Position numbers and translations under genes: made by a program. Under the pieces are notes generated by a model, which did not search any database, had not been told where the DNA came from, and saw only the letters and a program-made list of their open reading frames with translations. This document shows, piece after piece, positions 54,081 to 62,927 of a DNA stretch of 64,000 bases. Each line of letters starts with the position of its first letter. Positions within the stretch are counted from its first letter, which is position 1. This DNA is from Vallitalea okinawensis (GTDB lineage Bacteria > Bacillota > Clostridia > Lachnospirales > PQDH01), in contig NZ_PQDH01000010.1 of NCBI RefSeq assembly GCF_002964605.1, forward strand, positions 100,278 to 164,277, written 5' to 3'.

Positions 54081-55727
54081 ATGGGAATGGGACTTGGCAG
54101 ATCTAAAAGGCATATCAACATATGGTCCATTTTAAGCTTAATTATCATCTTATTGATTCTTGTACCTAATTTAAATATATTCGTTAATATCTTTAACGAA
54201 CCCAATGATACATGGGATCATATAAAAACTTATTTATTAAAAGACTATACAATTAACTCATTGACTTTAGTTATCTTCACAGGATTATTTGCAACGATTA
54301 TTGGTACTAGTTTGGCATGGCTTGTTTCTGTTTATGATTTCCCATTAAGAAACTTTTTTAAATGGACATTAATATTACCTTTAGCGATACCACCTTATAT
54401 TGCAGCCTACACATATAATGGTTTACTGAGTTATACTGGTGCTATACAAAGTTTTTTGAGAAATAACTTTGATATATACGTCAATCAAAAGTATTTCGAT
54501 ATCATGTCAATGCAAGGTACTATATTCATTTTTACCATGTTCTTATTTCCTTATGTTTATACGATAACAAGAGGGTTCATGTCGAAGCAGTCTGCTGATT
54601 TAATAGAGAATGCTAGATTATTAGGCAAAAGTCCTACATCAATATTTTTTAGAATTGTATTACCTTTATCACGAGTGGCCATTATTGGTGGTGTTAGCTT
54701 AGTTGTATTAGAAGTTCTAAACGATTATGGAGTTGTTAATTATTATGGTATCCAAACATTTAGTACTGCTATATTTACTTCTTGGTTTGGTATGGGGGAT
54801 ATTGATTCAGCTATACGATTAGCAGCAATATTAATGATTATAGTCTTTATTATTTTGTTCTCAGAGAAGATGTTAAGAGGACGTAAAAAATATAACTACA
54901 CAACTACCAAGGTTCGACCAATAAGACCCTATGAATTAAAAGGAATGAAAGCATGGTTAGCCTTTTTGTATGCGGGACTGATATTAATGATTAGTTTCAT
55001 TATTCCTGTCATACAGTTAATGGATTGGGCATTATTAAGTTATAGAAAAGTTCTTGATTCAGAGTTTTTTTCTTTAGCCTTAAATTCCGTTTTAGTTGCA
55101 TTAATTGCTTCATTTATCATGGTGGTTATAGCGTTAATAGTAGCTAATAATAATCGCCTTAGTCATAATCTATTATCAAAAATATATGGTCGCATAACGA
55201 CATTAGGGTATTCTATTCCTGGGGCGGTCATAGCTATTGGTGTTATGGTATTCTTTATAAATATTGATCACCGTTTATATTGGCTCTACCAACTAGTAGA
55301 CTCTAATAGCGGAAAACTTGTGTTAAGTACCTCCGTAGTTATGCTTATTTTTGCCTATGTAGTTCGCTTTTTGGGAATTGGATATAATGCTGTGGACTCT
55401 GGTTTTGAGAAGATAGGTATTACTTTCCATGAAGCAGCAAGGACCTTAGGTAAAAATTCCATAGAAACATTTTTCAAAGTGGACTTAAAAATGATTTCTC
55501 CAGCAGTATTAGGAGGATTTTTGCTCGTGTTTATTGAAACATTAAAAGAGTTGCCTCTAACCCTACTATTACGACCTTTTAACTTTAATACTTTAGCTAC
55601 TAAGTCTTATGAATATGCTAATGATGAGATGATTCACGAAGCAGCGGTACCGTCATTGTTAATTGTTCTAATAAGTTTTATCGCTATTTACATGTATAAT
55701 AAAATTAGTCAAAGGAAGGGAGCATAA
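54081..55727 (+). CDS. ferric iron ABC transporter permease (double domain)
   Basis: 548-residue permease with two fused binding-protein-dependent transport domains, each carrying the EAA-type loop: LIENARLLGKSPTSIFFRIVLPLSR in the first half (in two parts) and FHEAARTLGKNSIETFFKVD in the second. About 12 helices. This fused layout is typical of the FbpB/CysTW-like ferric permeases. It ends 2 bases before the ATPase start. Confidence 0.92.
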   Translation: MGMGLGRSKRHINIWSILSLIIILLILVPNLNIFVNIFNEPNDTWDHIKTYLLKDYTINSLTLVIFTGLFATIIGTSLAWLVSVYDFPLRNFFKWTLILPLAIPPYIAAYTYNGLLSYTGAIQSFLRNNFDIYVNQKYFDIMSMQGTIFIFTMFLFPYVYTITRGFMSKQSADLIENARLLGKSPTSIFFRIVLPLSRVAIIGGVSLVVLEVLNDYGVVNYYGIQTFSTAIFTSWFGMGDIDSAIRLAAILMIIVFIILFSEKMLRGRKKYNYTTTKVRPIRPYELKGMKAWLAFLYAGLILMISFIIPVIQLMDWALLSYRKVLDSEFFSLALNSVLVALIASFIMVVIALIVANNNRLSHNLLSKIYGRITTLGYSIPGAVIAIGVMVFFINIDHRLYWLYQLVDSNSGKLVLSTSVVMLIFAYVVRFLGIGYNAVDSGFEKIGITFHEAARTLGKNSIETFFKVDLKMISPAVLGGFLLVFIETLKELPLTLLLRPFNFNTLATKSYEYANDEMIHEAAVPSLLIVLISFIAIYMYNKISQRKGA

Positions 55728-55729
55728 AC

Positions 55730-56380
55730 ATGTTTGTTCAAGTTAATAATCTTACTTTTAAATATGCTAATGCTGATGAAGATACCGTAAAAGGGGTAAG
55801 CTTTGATTTGGAGAAAGGTAAAATTGCTTCTTTATTAGGTCCAAGCGGATGTGGAAAGAGTACTTTATTACGCCTAATATCAGGTCTTGAAGAGCCTAAA
55901 CGCGGTAGCATAGTAATCAATAACGAAACAGTAGTTGATGAGAGGACTTATATACCACCTGAAAAAAGAAATGTTGGTATGGTTTTTCAAGATTATGCTC
56001 TATTTCCTCACATGACTGTTGGTCAAAATATTGTATTTGGATTAGATGGCGGTGGTAGAAAAGATCGGCAAAGACGATTAAAAGAGGTATTAAGTTTAGT
56101 GCACCTAGAAGGCTATGAAAGACGATATCCTTATGAATTAAGTGGGGGACAACAACAAAGAGTTGCCATCGCAAGAGCATTAGCTCCTGAGCCAAATCTA
56201 TTATTACTGGATGAACCCTTTAGCAATCTGGATACAGAATTAAAGGAAAAGATAAGAATGGATCTATTGAGTATAATAAAGAGTGTCGGTATCACATCTA
56301 TTTTGGTTACTCATGATATAGAAGATGCAAAAGCTCTAGCTGATAAAGTCATTACATTAAATGCGGGACAGGTTGTTTAA
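55730..56380 (+). CDS. ferric iron ABC transporter ATP-binding protein (short form)
   Basis: 216-residue ATPase. Walker A LGPSGCGKSTLLRLISG, signature LSGGQQQRVAIARAL, Walker B LLLLDEPFSNLD and switch His in VTHDIEDAKALA are all intact. It ends right after the nucleotide-binding domain (LNAGQVV) and lacks the C-terminal TOBE regulatory domain of typical FbpC/PotA proteins of about 350 residues. Since the stop is clean and a terminator follows, this may be the natural form. Confidence 0.92.
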   Translation: MFVQVNNLTFKYANADEDTVKGVSFDLEKGKIASLLGPSGCGKSTLLRLISGLEEPKRGSIVINNETVVDERTYIPPEKRNVGMVFQDYALFPHMTVGQNIVFGLDGGGRKDRQRRLKEVLSLVHLEGYERRYPYELSGGQQQRVAIARALAPEPNLLLLDEPFSNLDTELKEKIRMDLLSIIKSVGITSILVTHDIEDAKALADKVITLNAGQVV

Positions 56381-56386
56381 TCCTAT

Positions 56387-56424
56387 AACACATGAGCTAT
56401 CTTATTGAAGTTCATGTGTTTTTA
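56387..56424 (+). terminator. terminator of the iron ABC operon
   Basis: AACACATGA/TCATGTGTT with a 16-base loop and TTTTAT after it. Confidence 0.7.
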
Positions 56425-56599
56425 TATATCCTTTGCTATTTTGCATATAATTGAAACGTGTCCAAAGTCATATCTCTATGATTAGAGCTTCAAAAGCTGC
56501 GCATAACATTAATGAATTATTGTGAATAATTTGGGATTATGATATAATTATAATAATTATTAGAATTTTAACACATATTTGCGTAGAGGATGAATTTTT

Positions 56600-58102
56600 A
56601 TGGGGGAACAATTAATAAAATGTTATGCTGTTTCATTACCCAATGAGAGTTATAATTACAATCAAGACAATTTATATATGAACGGTAAGTATATCATCAA
56701 CGAGCAGAAAAGTGATGATTTTAGTTACAGTTGTAGCTATCGTGAACCTATACAAATATACGCTGTCAGTGATGGTTTAGGTTATGGAGAAAAGGGATCA
56801 GTTCCTTCTACTGCTGTTATGCAGATACTTAAAGTACTTCAAAAAAGACTAATTGAAGATGAGAATCTGAGTATCCAAACTGCAAGGAAGATGATACGTG
56901 ATTTTGTGGTGGACACCAATAATAAAATATGCTTATACAAAGACCAAGTGGAGGATCAAAACGTAGGAACTACTTTTGCTGCTGTTTTCCTTTTTGGAAA
57001 TAAAGCCTTCACAGTACATGTAGGTGATAGTCGTGTCTACTTATTTAAAAACGATCGCTTATTACAAATTACTCAAGATCATTTGGAATGCAACAGCTTA
57101 GTCAAGCTAGGTATTATCAATGAAGAACAAGCTGAAGTACATAAAATAAGAAGTAAGGTGACGAAATACTTTGGTTTTGATGATGAAGAATATCGTTTAT
57201 CAGCTAGTTTTTCAGAAGTGTTTAATGTGTATCCAGGAGATATTATATTCTTAACAACAGACGGTGTAACCGATGGAATGAGTAATGATGATATAAAGAA
57301 TATTATTGAGAAGAACAATAAAGATGAAGTTCTACTTGGTAAAGAAATAATTAATCGTGTCAAGCAGCGCGATACAGATAGAACATTGATCATGTTGAAT
57401 ATTGATGAAGTTGTAAAGGGGAGCATTATTAGAGATAAGGAATCTTCCAACCTTACTTCTCAGATCTCTTTACCTAAAGTCAATTTAGATACAGAAGATA
57501 AGAAAAAATATGCACTTTATGGCGGTATTGGTGTAGCGTGTCTACTAGTTCTTTTCTTAATTATATCTGGTGTTAACAGCTTACTAGGAACTAAAGAAGC
57601 TGAACCTGTAGCAACACCACCAGTTGTTGAAGAACAAAGAGAAGATAATCTATTAGAAGATGTGGCACCGCCAGTTGAAGAAGAGAAGCCTGCTGAGGAG
57701 GGAGAGCAAGTAACAGCGACACCTCTGGAAGAAGAAACAGTGGAGGAGTCAGGTGAGAGTACAGAAGTAGTTGAAGATAGCAGTATACCCACACATTATG
57801 AAGTGCAATCAGGGGATAATCTCTATCAAATAGCCATGACTCTCTTTGATGATCCGGCAGCGGTTCAAAAGATTGCATATATCAATAATCTTGAAGATCC
57901 AGGGAATATCTTTGTTGGTCAAAAGCTTCTATTACCAGCAGCAGATGGTTCTATTGAATATAAAGTACAGTCCGGTGATACAGTGTTCAGTATTAGTATG
58001 AAGTTCTTTGGTACCAATTCAAAGGAAGAAGAAATCATGAAGATCAATAACATAGCAGATGTTAATAACCTAGTTTCAGGTACCATAATTCAAATTCCTT
58101 AA
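56600..58102 (+). CDS. PP2C-type phosphatase with transmembrane helix and two LysM domains
   Basis: 500-residue protein with a receptor-like layout. Residues 1-270 form a PP2C (PPM) Ser/Thr phosphatase domain: NQDN (Asp23), VSDGLGYGEKG (Asp58), GTTFAAV, VGDSRVYLF (Asp143), LTTDGVTDGM (Asp221) and RDTDRT, so the metal-binding positions look intact. Residues 305-327 are a TM helix. Residues 330-395 are an acidic/Pro linker. LysM1 (399-446, YEVQSGDNLYQIA) and LysM2 (453-500, YKVQSGDTVFSIS) follow. Phosphatase inside, LysM outside is inferred. No kinase gene is adjacent. Confidence 0.88.
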   Translation: MGEQLIKCYAVSLPNESYNYNQDNLYMNGKYIINEQKSDDFSYSCSYREPIQIYAVSDGLGYGEKGSVPSTAVMQILKVLQKRLIEDENLSIQTARKMIRDFVVDTNNKICLYKDQVEDQNVGTTFAAVFLFGNKAFTVHVGDSRVYLFKNDRLLQITQDHLECNSLVKLGIINEEQAEVHKIRSKVTKYFGFDDEEYRLSASFSEVFNVYPGDIIFLTTDGVTDGMSNDDIKNIIEKNNKDEVLLGKEIINRVKQRDTDRTLIMLNIDEVVKGSIIRDKESSNLTSQISLPKVNLDTEDKKKYALYGGIGVACLLVLFLIISGVNSLLGTKEAEPVATPPVVEEQREDNLLEDVAPPVEEEKPAEEGEQVTATPLEEETVEESGESTEVVEDSSIPTHYEVQSGDNLYQIAMTLFDDPAAVQKIAYINNLEDPGNIFVGQKLLLPAADGSIEYKVQSGDTVFSISMKFFGTNSKEEEIMKINNIADVNNLVSGTIIQIP

Positions 58103-58188
58103 GTTTGATAATGTAATTTATGGAAGTTTGATGTTTTAATATACATAATAAACGCTTTCAAAGGGCTATATATTTCAATTGAGGTGAG

Positions 58189-58221
58189 AAGGAGTTCAAA
58201 GGACTCCTTTTTAATTTTTTT
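58189..58221 (+). terminator. terminator after the PP2C-LysM gene
   Basis: AAGGAGT/ACTCCTT stem followed by a T-rich tract. It separates the phosphatase gene from xylA. Confidence 0.7.
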
Positions 58222-58250
58222 AACTTTTTAAAATAACTTTTTAAAGTGTA

Positions 58251-58279
58251 TTGAAAAAGTTATGAGTCTATGTTATTAT
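58251..58279 (+). promoter_or_regulatory. xylA promoter
   Basis: -35 TTGAAA (58251-58256), 17-base spacer, -10 TATTAT (58274-58279). Confidence 0.75.
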
Positions 58280-58286
58280 CAACATA
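58269..58286. promoter_or_regulatory. candidate XylR operator
   Basis: Inverted repeat TATGTT-ATTATC-AACATA covering the xylA -10 box. A ROK repressor gene (59939) is encoded next to xylA, so this is a candidate site. Confidence 0.5.
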
Positions 58287-58314
58287 TATTAATCTTTGAG
58301 GAGGTATTCTTACC

Positions 58315-59619
58315 ATGTTTAAAGTCGATCAAATTAAATTCGAAGGTAAGGGTTCTAGAAACCCATTAGCATTCAAGCACTATAATCCATCTGAGGTAGT
58401 TGGAAATAAAACAATGGAAGAACATTTACGTTTTTCAATGGCTTACTGGCATACACTTACAGGTGAAGGGTCAGATCCATTTGGCGCAGGAACGATGCAA
58501 AGATCATGGGATAGCTACACTGATCCAATGGATATAGCTAAAGCTCGTGTCGAGGCAGCATTTGAATTAATGGTGAAATTGAATATTCCTTTCTTCTGTT
58601 TCCATGATGCAGATATCGCACCACAAGGAAGTAGTTTGAGGGAATTTCAAAAAAATCTAGATACCATCACTGCTATAATGAAAGACTATATGAAAGATAC
58701 TGGCAAAAAACTACTTTGGGGTACAGCAAATAATTTCTCAAACCCAAGATATGTACATGGAGCAGCCACAACTTGTAATGCAGATGTATATGCTATAGCA
58801 GCAGCGCAAGTAAAGAAAGCAATGGATATCACCAAAGAGCTTGGCGGAGAAAACTATGTGTTCTGGGGCGGGAGAGAAGGTTATGAGACATTATTGAACA
58901 CAGATATGAAATTAGAACTAGATAACTTAGCTGGCTTCATGCATATGGCTGTAGATTATGCGAAAAAGATTGGCTTTGAAGGTCAATTCTTAATCGAACC
59001 AAAACCAAAAGAACCTACTAAACACCAGTATGACTTTGATACAGCGACTGTTATTGGCTTCTTAAAGACATATGATCTTGATAAGTACTTCAAAATGAAT
59101 ATCGAAACGAATCATGCTACGTTAGCGGGTCATACACTACAACATGAACTTCATTTAGCAAGGATTAATGGTTTATTAGGTAGTGTAGATGCCAATCAAG
59201 GGGATATGCTACTAGGCTGGGATACAGATCAGTTCCCCACAGATCTTTATACAACAACTATGGCTATGTACGAAATTCTTAAAAATGGTGGATTACACAA
59301 AGGTGGTCTTAACTTTGATGCTAAAGTACGCCGTGGATCATTTGAGCCTGAGGATTTATTCTATGCTCATATTGCTGGTATGGATGCATTTGCAAAAGGA
59401 TTAAAAGTTGCACATCGCTTATTAGAAGATAAGGTATTTGAAAACTTTACAGCACAACGTTATAGTAGCTTTAATAGTGGGATTGGTAAGAAAATCATTG
59501 ATGGAGAAGTAGATTTCGAGTCATTATCACAATATGCATTAAGCTTAGATGGTATTCGTAATGAATCCGGACGTCAAGAAATGCTAGAAGGCATTTTAAA
59601 TGATTATATGATAGATTAG
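58315..59619 (+). CDS. xylA: xylose isomerase
   Basis: 434-residue TIM-barrel enzyme converting D-xylose to D-xylulose. The class II signature is complete: [16 protein letters not shown] with the catalytic His, [32 protein letters not shown] with metal Glu, and [19 protein letters not shown]. Length and the extended N-terminus are typical of the Clostridia/Bacteroides class II enzymes. GAGGAGG ribosome site. Xylulokinase follows behind the regulator gene. Confidence 0.97.
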   Translation: MFKVDQIKFEGKGSRNPLAFKHYNPSEVVGNKTMEEHLRFSMAYWHTLTGEGSDPFGAGTMQRSWDSYTDPMDIAKARVEAAFELMVKLNIPFFCFHDADIAPQGSSLREFQKNLDTITAIMKDYMKDTGKKLLWGTANNFSNPRYVHGAATTCNADVYAIAAAQVKKAMDITKELGGENYVFWGGREGYETLLNTDMKLELDNLAGFMHMAVDYAKKIGFEGQFLIEPKPKEPTKHQYDFDTATVIGFLKTYDLDKYFKMNIETNHATLAGHTLQHELHLARINGLLGSVDANQGDMLLGWDTDQFPTDLYTTTMAMYEILKNGGLHKGGLNFDAKVRRGSFEPEDLFYAHIAGMDAFAKGLKVAHRLLEDKVFENFTAQRYSSFNSGIGKKIIDGEVDFESLSQYALSLDGIRNESGRQEMLEGILNDYMID

Positions 59620-59668
59620 TTCATTCTTTATCTGTTTAAATACAAGTAATGCTATCTCTAGAGTCAAA

Positions 59669-59756
59669 CCTGTAAGGAGATCTATTTCGCCAGTTGGAAA
59701 GGCGACCATGTCCTAGACAGCTGGGCTCCCCATCCGTGGCTAGAACTCCTTACAGG
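59669..59756 (+). ncRNA. GC-rich structured element between xylA and xylR, unassigned
   Basis: An 11-bp perfect outer stem (CCTGTAAGGAG, 59669-59679, with CTCCTTACAGG, 59746-59756) encloses an inner hairpin TCGCC/GGCGA (59687-59705, loop AGTTGGAAA). A second helix CCATG/CGTGG (59706-59710 with 59735-59739) makes a three-way junction. It is far more GC-rich than the flanks. It does not match the riboswitch, SRP, tmRNA, 6S or tRNA patterns that I can recall. It may be an unusual terminator or a regulatory RNA. Confidence 0.45.
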
Positions 59757-59858
59757 CTTTCTGTATGATGAGCTCTAATGAAGTGAGCAATGAAAGCGAC
59801 TCATGATCATCGCGCTTTATGAAGATAATAGTGTATGTAAGTGTTCCATTATTATTTG

Positions 59859-59867
59859 TGGTATAAT
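59859..59867 (+). promoter_or_regulatory. extended -10 promoter of xylR
   Basis: TGG followed by TATAAT (59862-59867); no good -35. It lies 71 bases upstream of the ROK gene, so xylR-xylB are probably transcribed apart from xylA. Confidence 0.5.
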
Positions 59868-59938
59868 AGAAAAAATACTAGAGTAATGAATGGAGTAATA
59901 AGTGCTTAGCTTAATGTATATATAGAAAGAGTGAAACT

Positions 59939-61111
59939 ATGTTTTTATTAAAGGATATCGATCGTGAAGCAATCAAAATGTCTAATAGTAAGAAAATATT
60001 ACAGTTGCTTTATAAAGAAGGTCAGTTGACAAAACAAGATATAGCAAAAACCTTAGGAATCAGTATTCCTACTGTGACACATAATGTGAATACGCTCATT
60101 GAAGAAGGTTTTGTGAGAGAAGCAGGAATGGCTGTCTCTACAGGAGGAAGAAAGCCCATTGTTATGGAATTTTTGCCTGATGCTAAGTACAGTGTAGGCG
60201 TGGATATACGTCCTCATGGTATATCAATCATCATAACTAATCTTAAGTCCCATATTATAAGCCAAAAAGAGTTACAACTTCTACAAGATGATACAGATGA
60301 GGTTATGACTACTATCGATGGGGCATTAAAGGAAATGCTGGAAAAGCATGATATAAAGCGAAGTAATCTATTAGGTGTTGGATTTTCTCTTCATGGTACC
60401 GTTAATGAAAATAAACTAATCTTTGAAATGGCACCCAATGCATCTTATAAGAATATTGATTTTCATAAATATGAGGATCTATTTGGTACAAGTGTTTATA
60501 TTGAGAATGAAGCCAATGCTTCTGCTATTAGCGAGAGCCTTTTAGGGGTGGCAAAACAGATGCGTAATCTTATCTATATCTCGATCAATGAAGGGGTAGG
60601 TACAGGTATTGTTATAAAAGGCTATCTTTATAAAGGGAAAAATGATCGAGCTGGTGAATTTGGTCATATGGTAGTCAATCCAGAAGGACCTTCTTGCAAT
60701 TGTGGAAGTATAGGATGTTGGGAAACCTTTGTATCAACATTAGGCTTACAACGATTATACAAAGAAAAAGCTAATCAAGAATTAAAAATCGAAGACATAG
60801 TAAAGCGATTTAGAGAAGGTGACCATGATGCGATTCAGGTCCTAAATCAATATACGGATTATTTGGCTCTAGGCTTACGTAATATCTTATTTGCTCTCGA
60901 TCCCCATTACATCGTTATCGGAGGAGAAATGAGCAAGTATGGTGATGATTATTACCATGAGCTTATCAATAAAATCTATTCAGGCAATATATTTTATAGC
61001 CAAAGAGATAATAAAATTATTATCTCAAATCTTGATGGGAAAGCAGCTGTCTTAGGAGCATCATTATTACCTCTCTTACAATTATTATATGGAACTGAGA
61101 AAGTCATCTAG
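59939..61111 (+). CDS. xylR: ROK-family transcriptional regulator (XylR-like)
   Basis: 390-residue ROK protein. The N-terminal winged helix (TKQDIAKTLGISIPTVTHNV) is followed by an ATP/sugar-kinase fold with DIRPHGISIIITNL and the zinc motif CNCGSIGCWETF (CxCGxxGCxE). EFGHMVVNPEG carries the sugar-binding Glu/His region. ROK-HTH proteins encoded between xylA and xylB act as xylose repressors (XylR); ligand inferred from context. The start has only a weak ribosome site (AAAGAGTGA). The xylB ATG lies 10 bases after its stop. Confidence 0.9.
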   Translation: MFLLKDIDREAIKMSNSKKILQLLYKEGQLTKQDIAKTLGISIPTVTHNVNTLIEEGFVREAGMAVSTGGRKPIVMEFLPDAKYSVGVDIRPHGISIIITNLKSHIISQKELQLLQDDTDEVMTTIDGALKEMLEKHDIKRSNLLGVGFSLHGTVNENKLIFEMAPNASYKNIDFHKYEDLFGTSVYIENEANASAISESLLGVAKQMRNLIYISINEGVGTGIVIKGYLYKGKNDRAGEFGHMVVNPEGPSCNCGSIGCWETFVSTLGLQRLYKEKANQELKIEDIVKRFREGDHDAIQVLNQYTDYLALGLRNILFALDPHYIVIGGEMSKYGDDYYHELINKIYSGNIFYSQRDNKIIISNLDGKAAVLGASLLPLLQLLYGTEKVI

Positions 61112-61121
61112 GAGGGAAGAA

Positions 61122-62654
61122 ATGACCGCATATCTTTTAGGAATAGATATTGGAACGTCAGGTACGAAGACTGTTTTATTTGATAAAGAAGGGCATACAA
61201 TAGCCAGCGCTTTAGAAGAATATCCTCTCTCTCAACCTTATCTTGGTTGGGCTGAACAAGAACCAGAGGATTGGTGGAACGCTGTTCATCGTACAATCAG
61301 TCAAGTTATAAAGAAAGCAAATATTGACCCTGAAGATATCAAGGGTATTGGTTTATCAGGACAAATGCATGGACTTGTCATGTTGGATGAAAACAATGAT
61401 GTTATTCGTCCTTCGATTATCTGGTGTGATCAGAGAACGGAAAAGCAATGTGACTATATGACAGAAATAGTTGGGCGCGAAAAACTCATCGATATAACAG
61501 GTAACCCAGCCATTACAGGATTTACTGCATCAAAGATATTATGGGTTATGCAAAATGAACCTGAAAATTACAAGAAGACTAAGCACATTCTATTACCTAA
61601 GGATTATATCCGATTTAAATTAACAGGGGAATTTGCAACAGAAGTATCCGATGCTAGTGGTATGCAGTTGATTGATATAGAAAAAAGAAATTGGAGCCAT
61701 GAGTTACTAAGGCTTCTAAATATTGATCAATCACTTTTAGCAAAAGTATATGAATCCTATGAAGTGACTGGACATGTGACTGAGTTTGTTAGCCAGTTAA
61801 CGGGATTAGCGGTAGGTACAGCAGTCGTAGGTGGTGCTGGAGACCAAGCAGCTGGTGCTATCGGTAATGGTATCATTAAAGAAGGCATTATCTCCTCTAC
61901 CATCGGTTCTTCGGGGGTTGTCTTTGCTCATACAGATAGAGTCGTGAAAGACATAGAAGGTCGTATACAAACATTCTGTCATGCTGTACCTGGTACATGG
62001 CATGTGATGGGTGTTACACAAGGAGCAGGTCTGTCATTAAAATGGTTCAGAGATAATTTCTGCGACGAAGAAATGAGTATAGCTGATAAGATGGGCATTG
62101 ACCCCTATGAGCTAATGGGTGGTGAAGCAGAAAAATCACCAGTTGGATCGAAAGGATTAGTATACTTACCTTACCTTATGGGAGAAAGAACACCTCATCT
62201 TGATCCTCATGCTAAAGGTGTTTTCTTTGGACTAACACCTTCCCATCGTAAAAATGAGATGATTAGAGCGATTATGGAAGGGGTAACCTACAGTTTAAGA
62301 GACTGCCTTGAATTGATTAAAGACTTAGGTATTCCTATTGAGAACATTCGCGTATCTGGTGGTGGAAACAAGAGTCCTCTATGGCGACAAATGCAAGCTG
62401 ATATTTTCAATAATAGTGTACGAACCATCAATTCATCTGAAGGTCCTGCATTTGGTGTAGCTATCTTAGCTGGAGTTGGTGTAGGGCTTTATGATTCTAT
62501 AGAAGAAGCTTGTGGAGAAATGATAAGAGAAAAAGATATCACCGAAACACTTGTGGATCATGTGGATAAATACGATACAATTTATGAGTTTTATAAAAAG
62601 CTTTATCCAATGTTGAAGGAAGGCTATAAATTGCATGGTGAAATATGTGAATAA
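61122..62654 (+). CDS. xylB: xylulokinase
   Basis: 510-residue FGGY kinase that phosphorylates D-xylulose to xylulose 5-phosphate. The N-terminal GIDIGTSGTKTVLFD, the substrate loop IGLSGQMHGLVMLD, WCDQRTEKQCDYM, the phosphate motif STIGSSGVVFA and RVSGGGNKSPLWRQMQADI are all typical of XylB. ATG 61122 has TAGGAGGGA upstream; an in-frame ATG at 61089 lies within xylR. It completes the isomerase pathway of xylose. Confidence 0.96.
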   Translation: MTAYLLGIDIGTSGTKTVLFDKEGHTIASALEEYPLSQPYLGWAEQEPEDWWNAVHRTISQVIKKANIDPEDIKGIGLSGQMHGLVMLDENNDVIRPSIIWCDQRTEKQCDYMTEIVGREKLIDITGNPAITGFTASKILWVMQNEPENYKKTKHILLPKDYIRFKLTGEFATEVSDASGMQLIDIEKRNWSHELLRLLNIDQSLLAKVYESYEVTGHVTEFVSQLTGLAVGTAVVGGAGDQAAGAIGNGIIKEGIISSTIGSSGVVFAHTDRVVKDIEGRIQTFCHAVPGTWHVMGVTQGAGLSLKWFRDNFCDEEMSIADKMGIDPYELMGGEAEKSPVGSKGLVYLPYLMGERTPHLDPHAKGVFFGLTPSHRKNEMIRAIMEGVTYSLRDCLELIKDLGIPIENIRVSGGGNKSPLWRQMQADIFNNSVRTINSSEGPAFGVAILAGVGVGLYDSIEEACGEMIREKDITETLVDHVDKYDTIYEFYKKLYPMLKEGYKLHGEICE

Positions 62655-62658
62655 AAGG

Positions 62659-62697
62659 ATCCAAGGGCATTTAGCTCTTGGATTTTCTAATTTTTTA
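62659..62697 (+). terminator. terminator of xylR-xylB
   Basis: ATCCAAGGGC/GCTCTTGGAT (one G-U pair), with a T-rich tract after it. Confidence 0.75.
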
Positions 62698-62927
62698 GAA
62701 CAGTCAGTTCCTTGTTAATTGAAAACTTTCATTTATGTTTCAGACAAGAGTCAGAAATATGAATAATCTGTTAATCATGAAATCTTCATTGGATTTTCAT
62801 AACTTCTCCATATTTCATGGATATAATAAAGTCAAAGTTAAGGATGAGCGAAAGATAAGATGACTAATCGGGGAAGATACAGTAGCTCACTACCTTAATG
62901 AAAAAATTTATTGGAGTGATGATGAGT

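Noticed and set aside
41658..56380. One long sugar operon from GH2 to the iron transporter
   Set aside because: Strong terminators at 43942, 48443, 52542 and 52669 and an independent promoter at 52778 divide it into separate transcription units.
58146..58161. Catabolite responsive (cre-like) site TAATAAACGCTTTCAA
   Set aside because: Two mismatches to the consensus. It also lies upstream of the terminator at 58189, over 100 bases before the xylA promoter, so a role at xylA is doubtful.
59687..59745. tRNA-like appearance of the structured element (loop AGTTGG with a D-arm-like stem)
   Set aside because: No T-arm (GGTTCGAATCC-like) and no 7-base anticodon loop could be found; the element does not fold as a tRNA.
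59669..59756. HDV-like ribozyme in the same element
   Set aside because: The upstream strand needed for a P1 helix is not present, so the nested pseudoknot cannot form.
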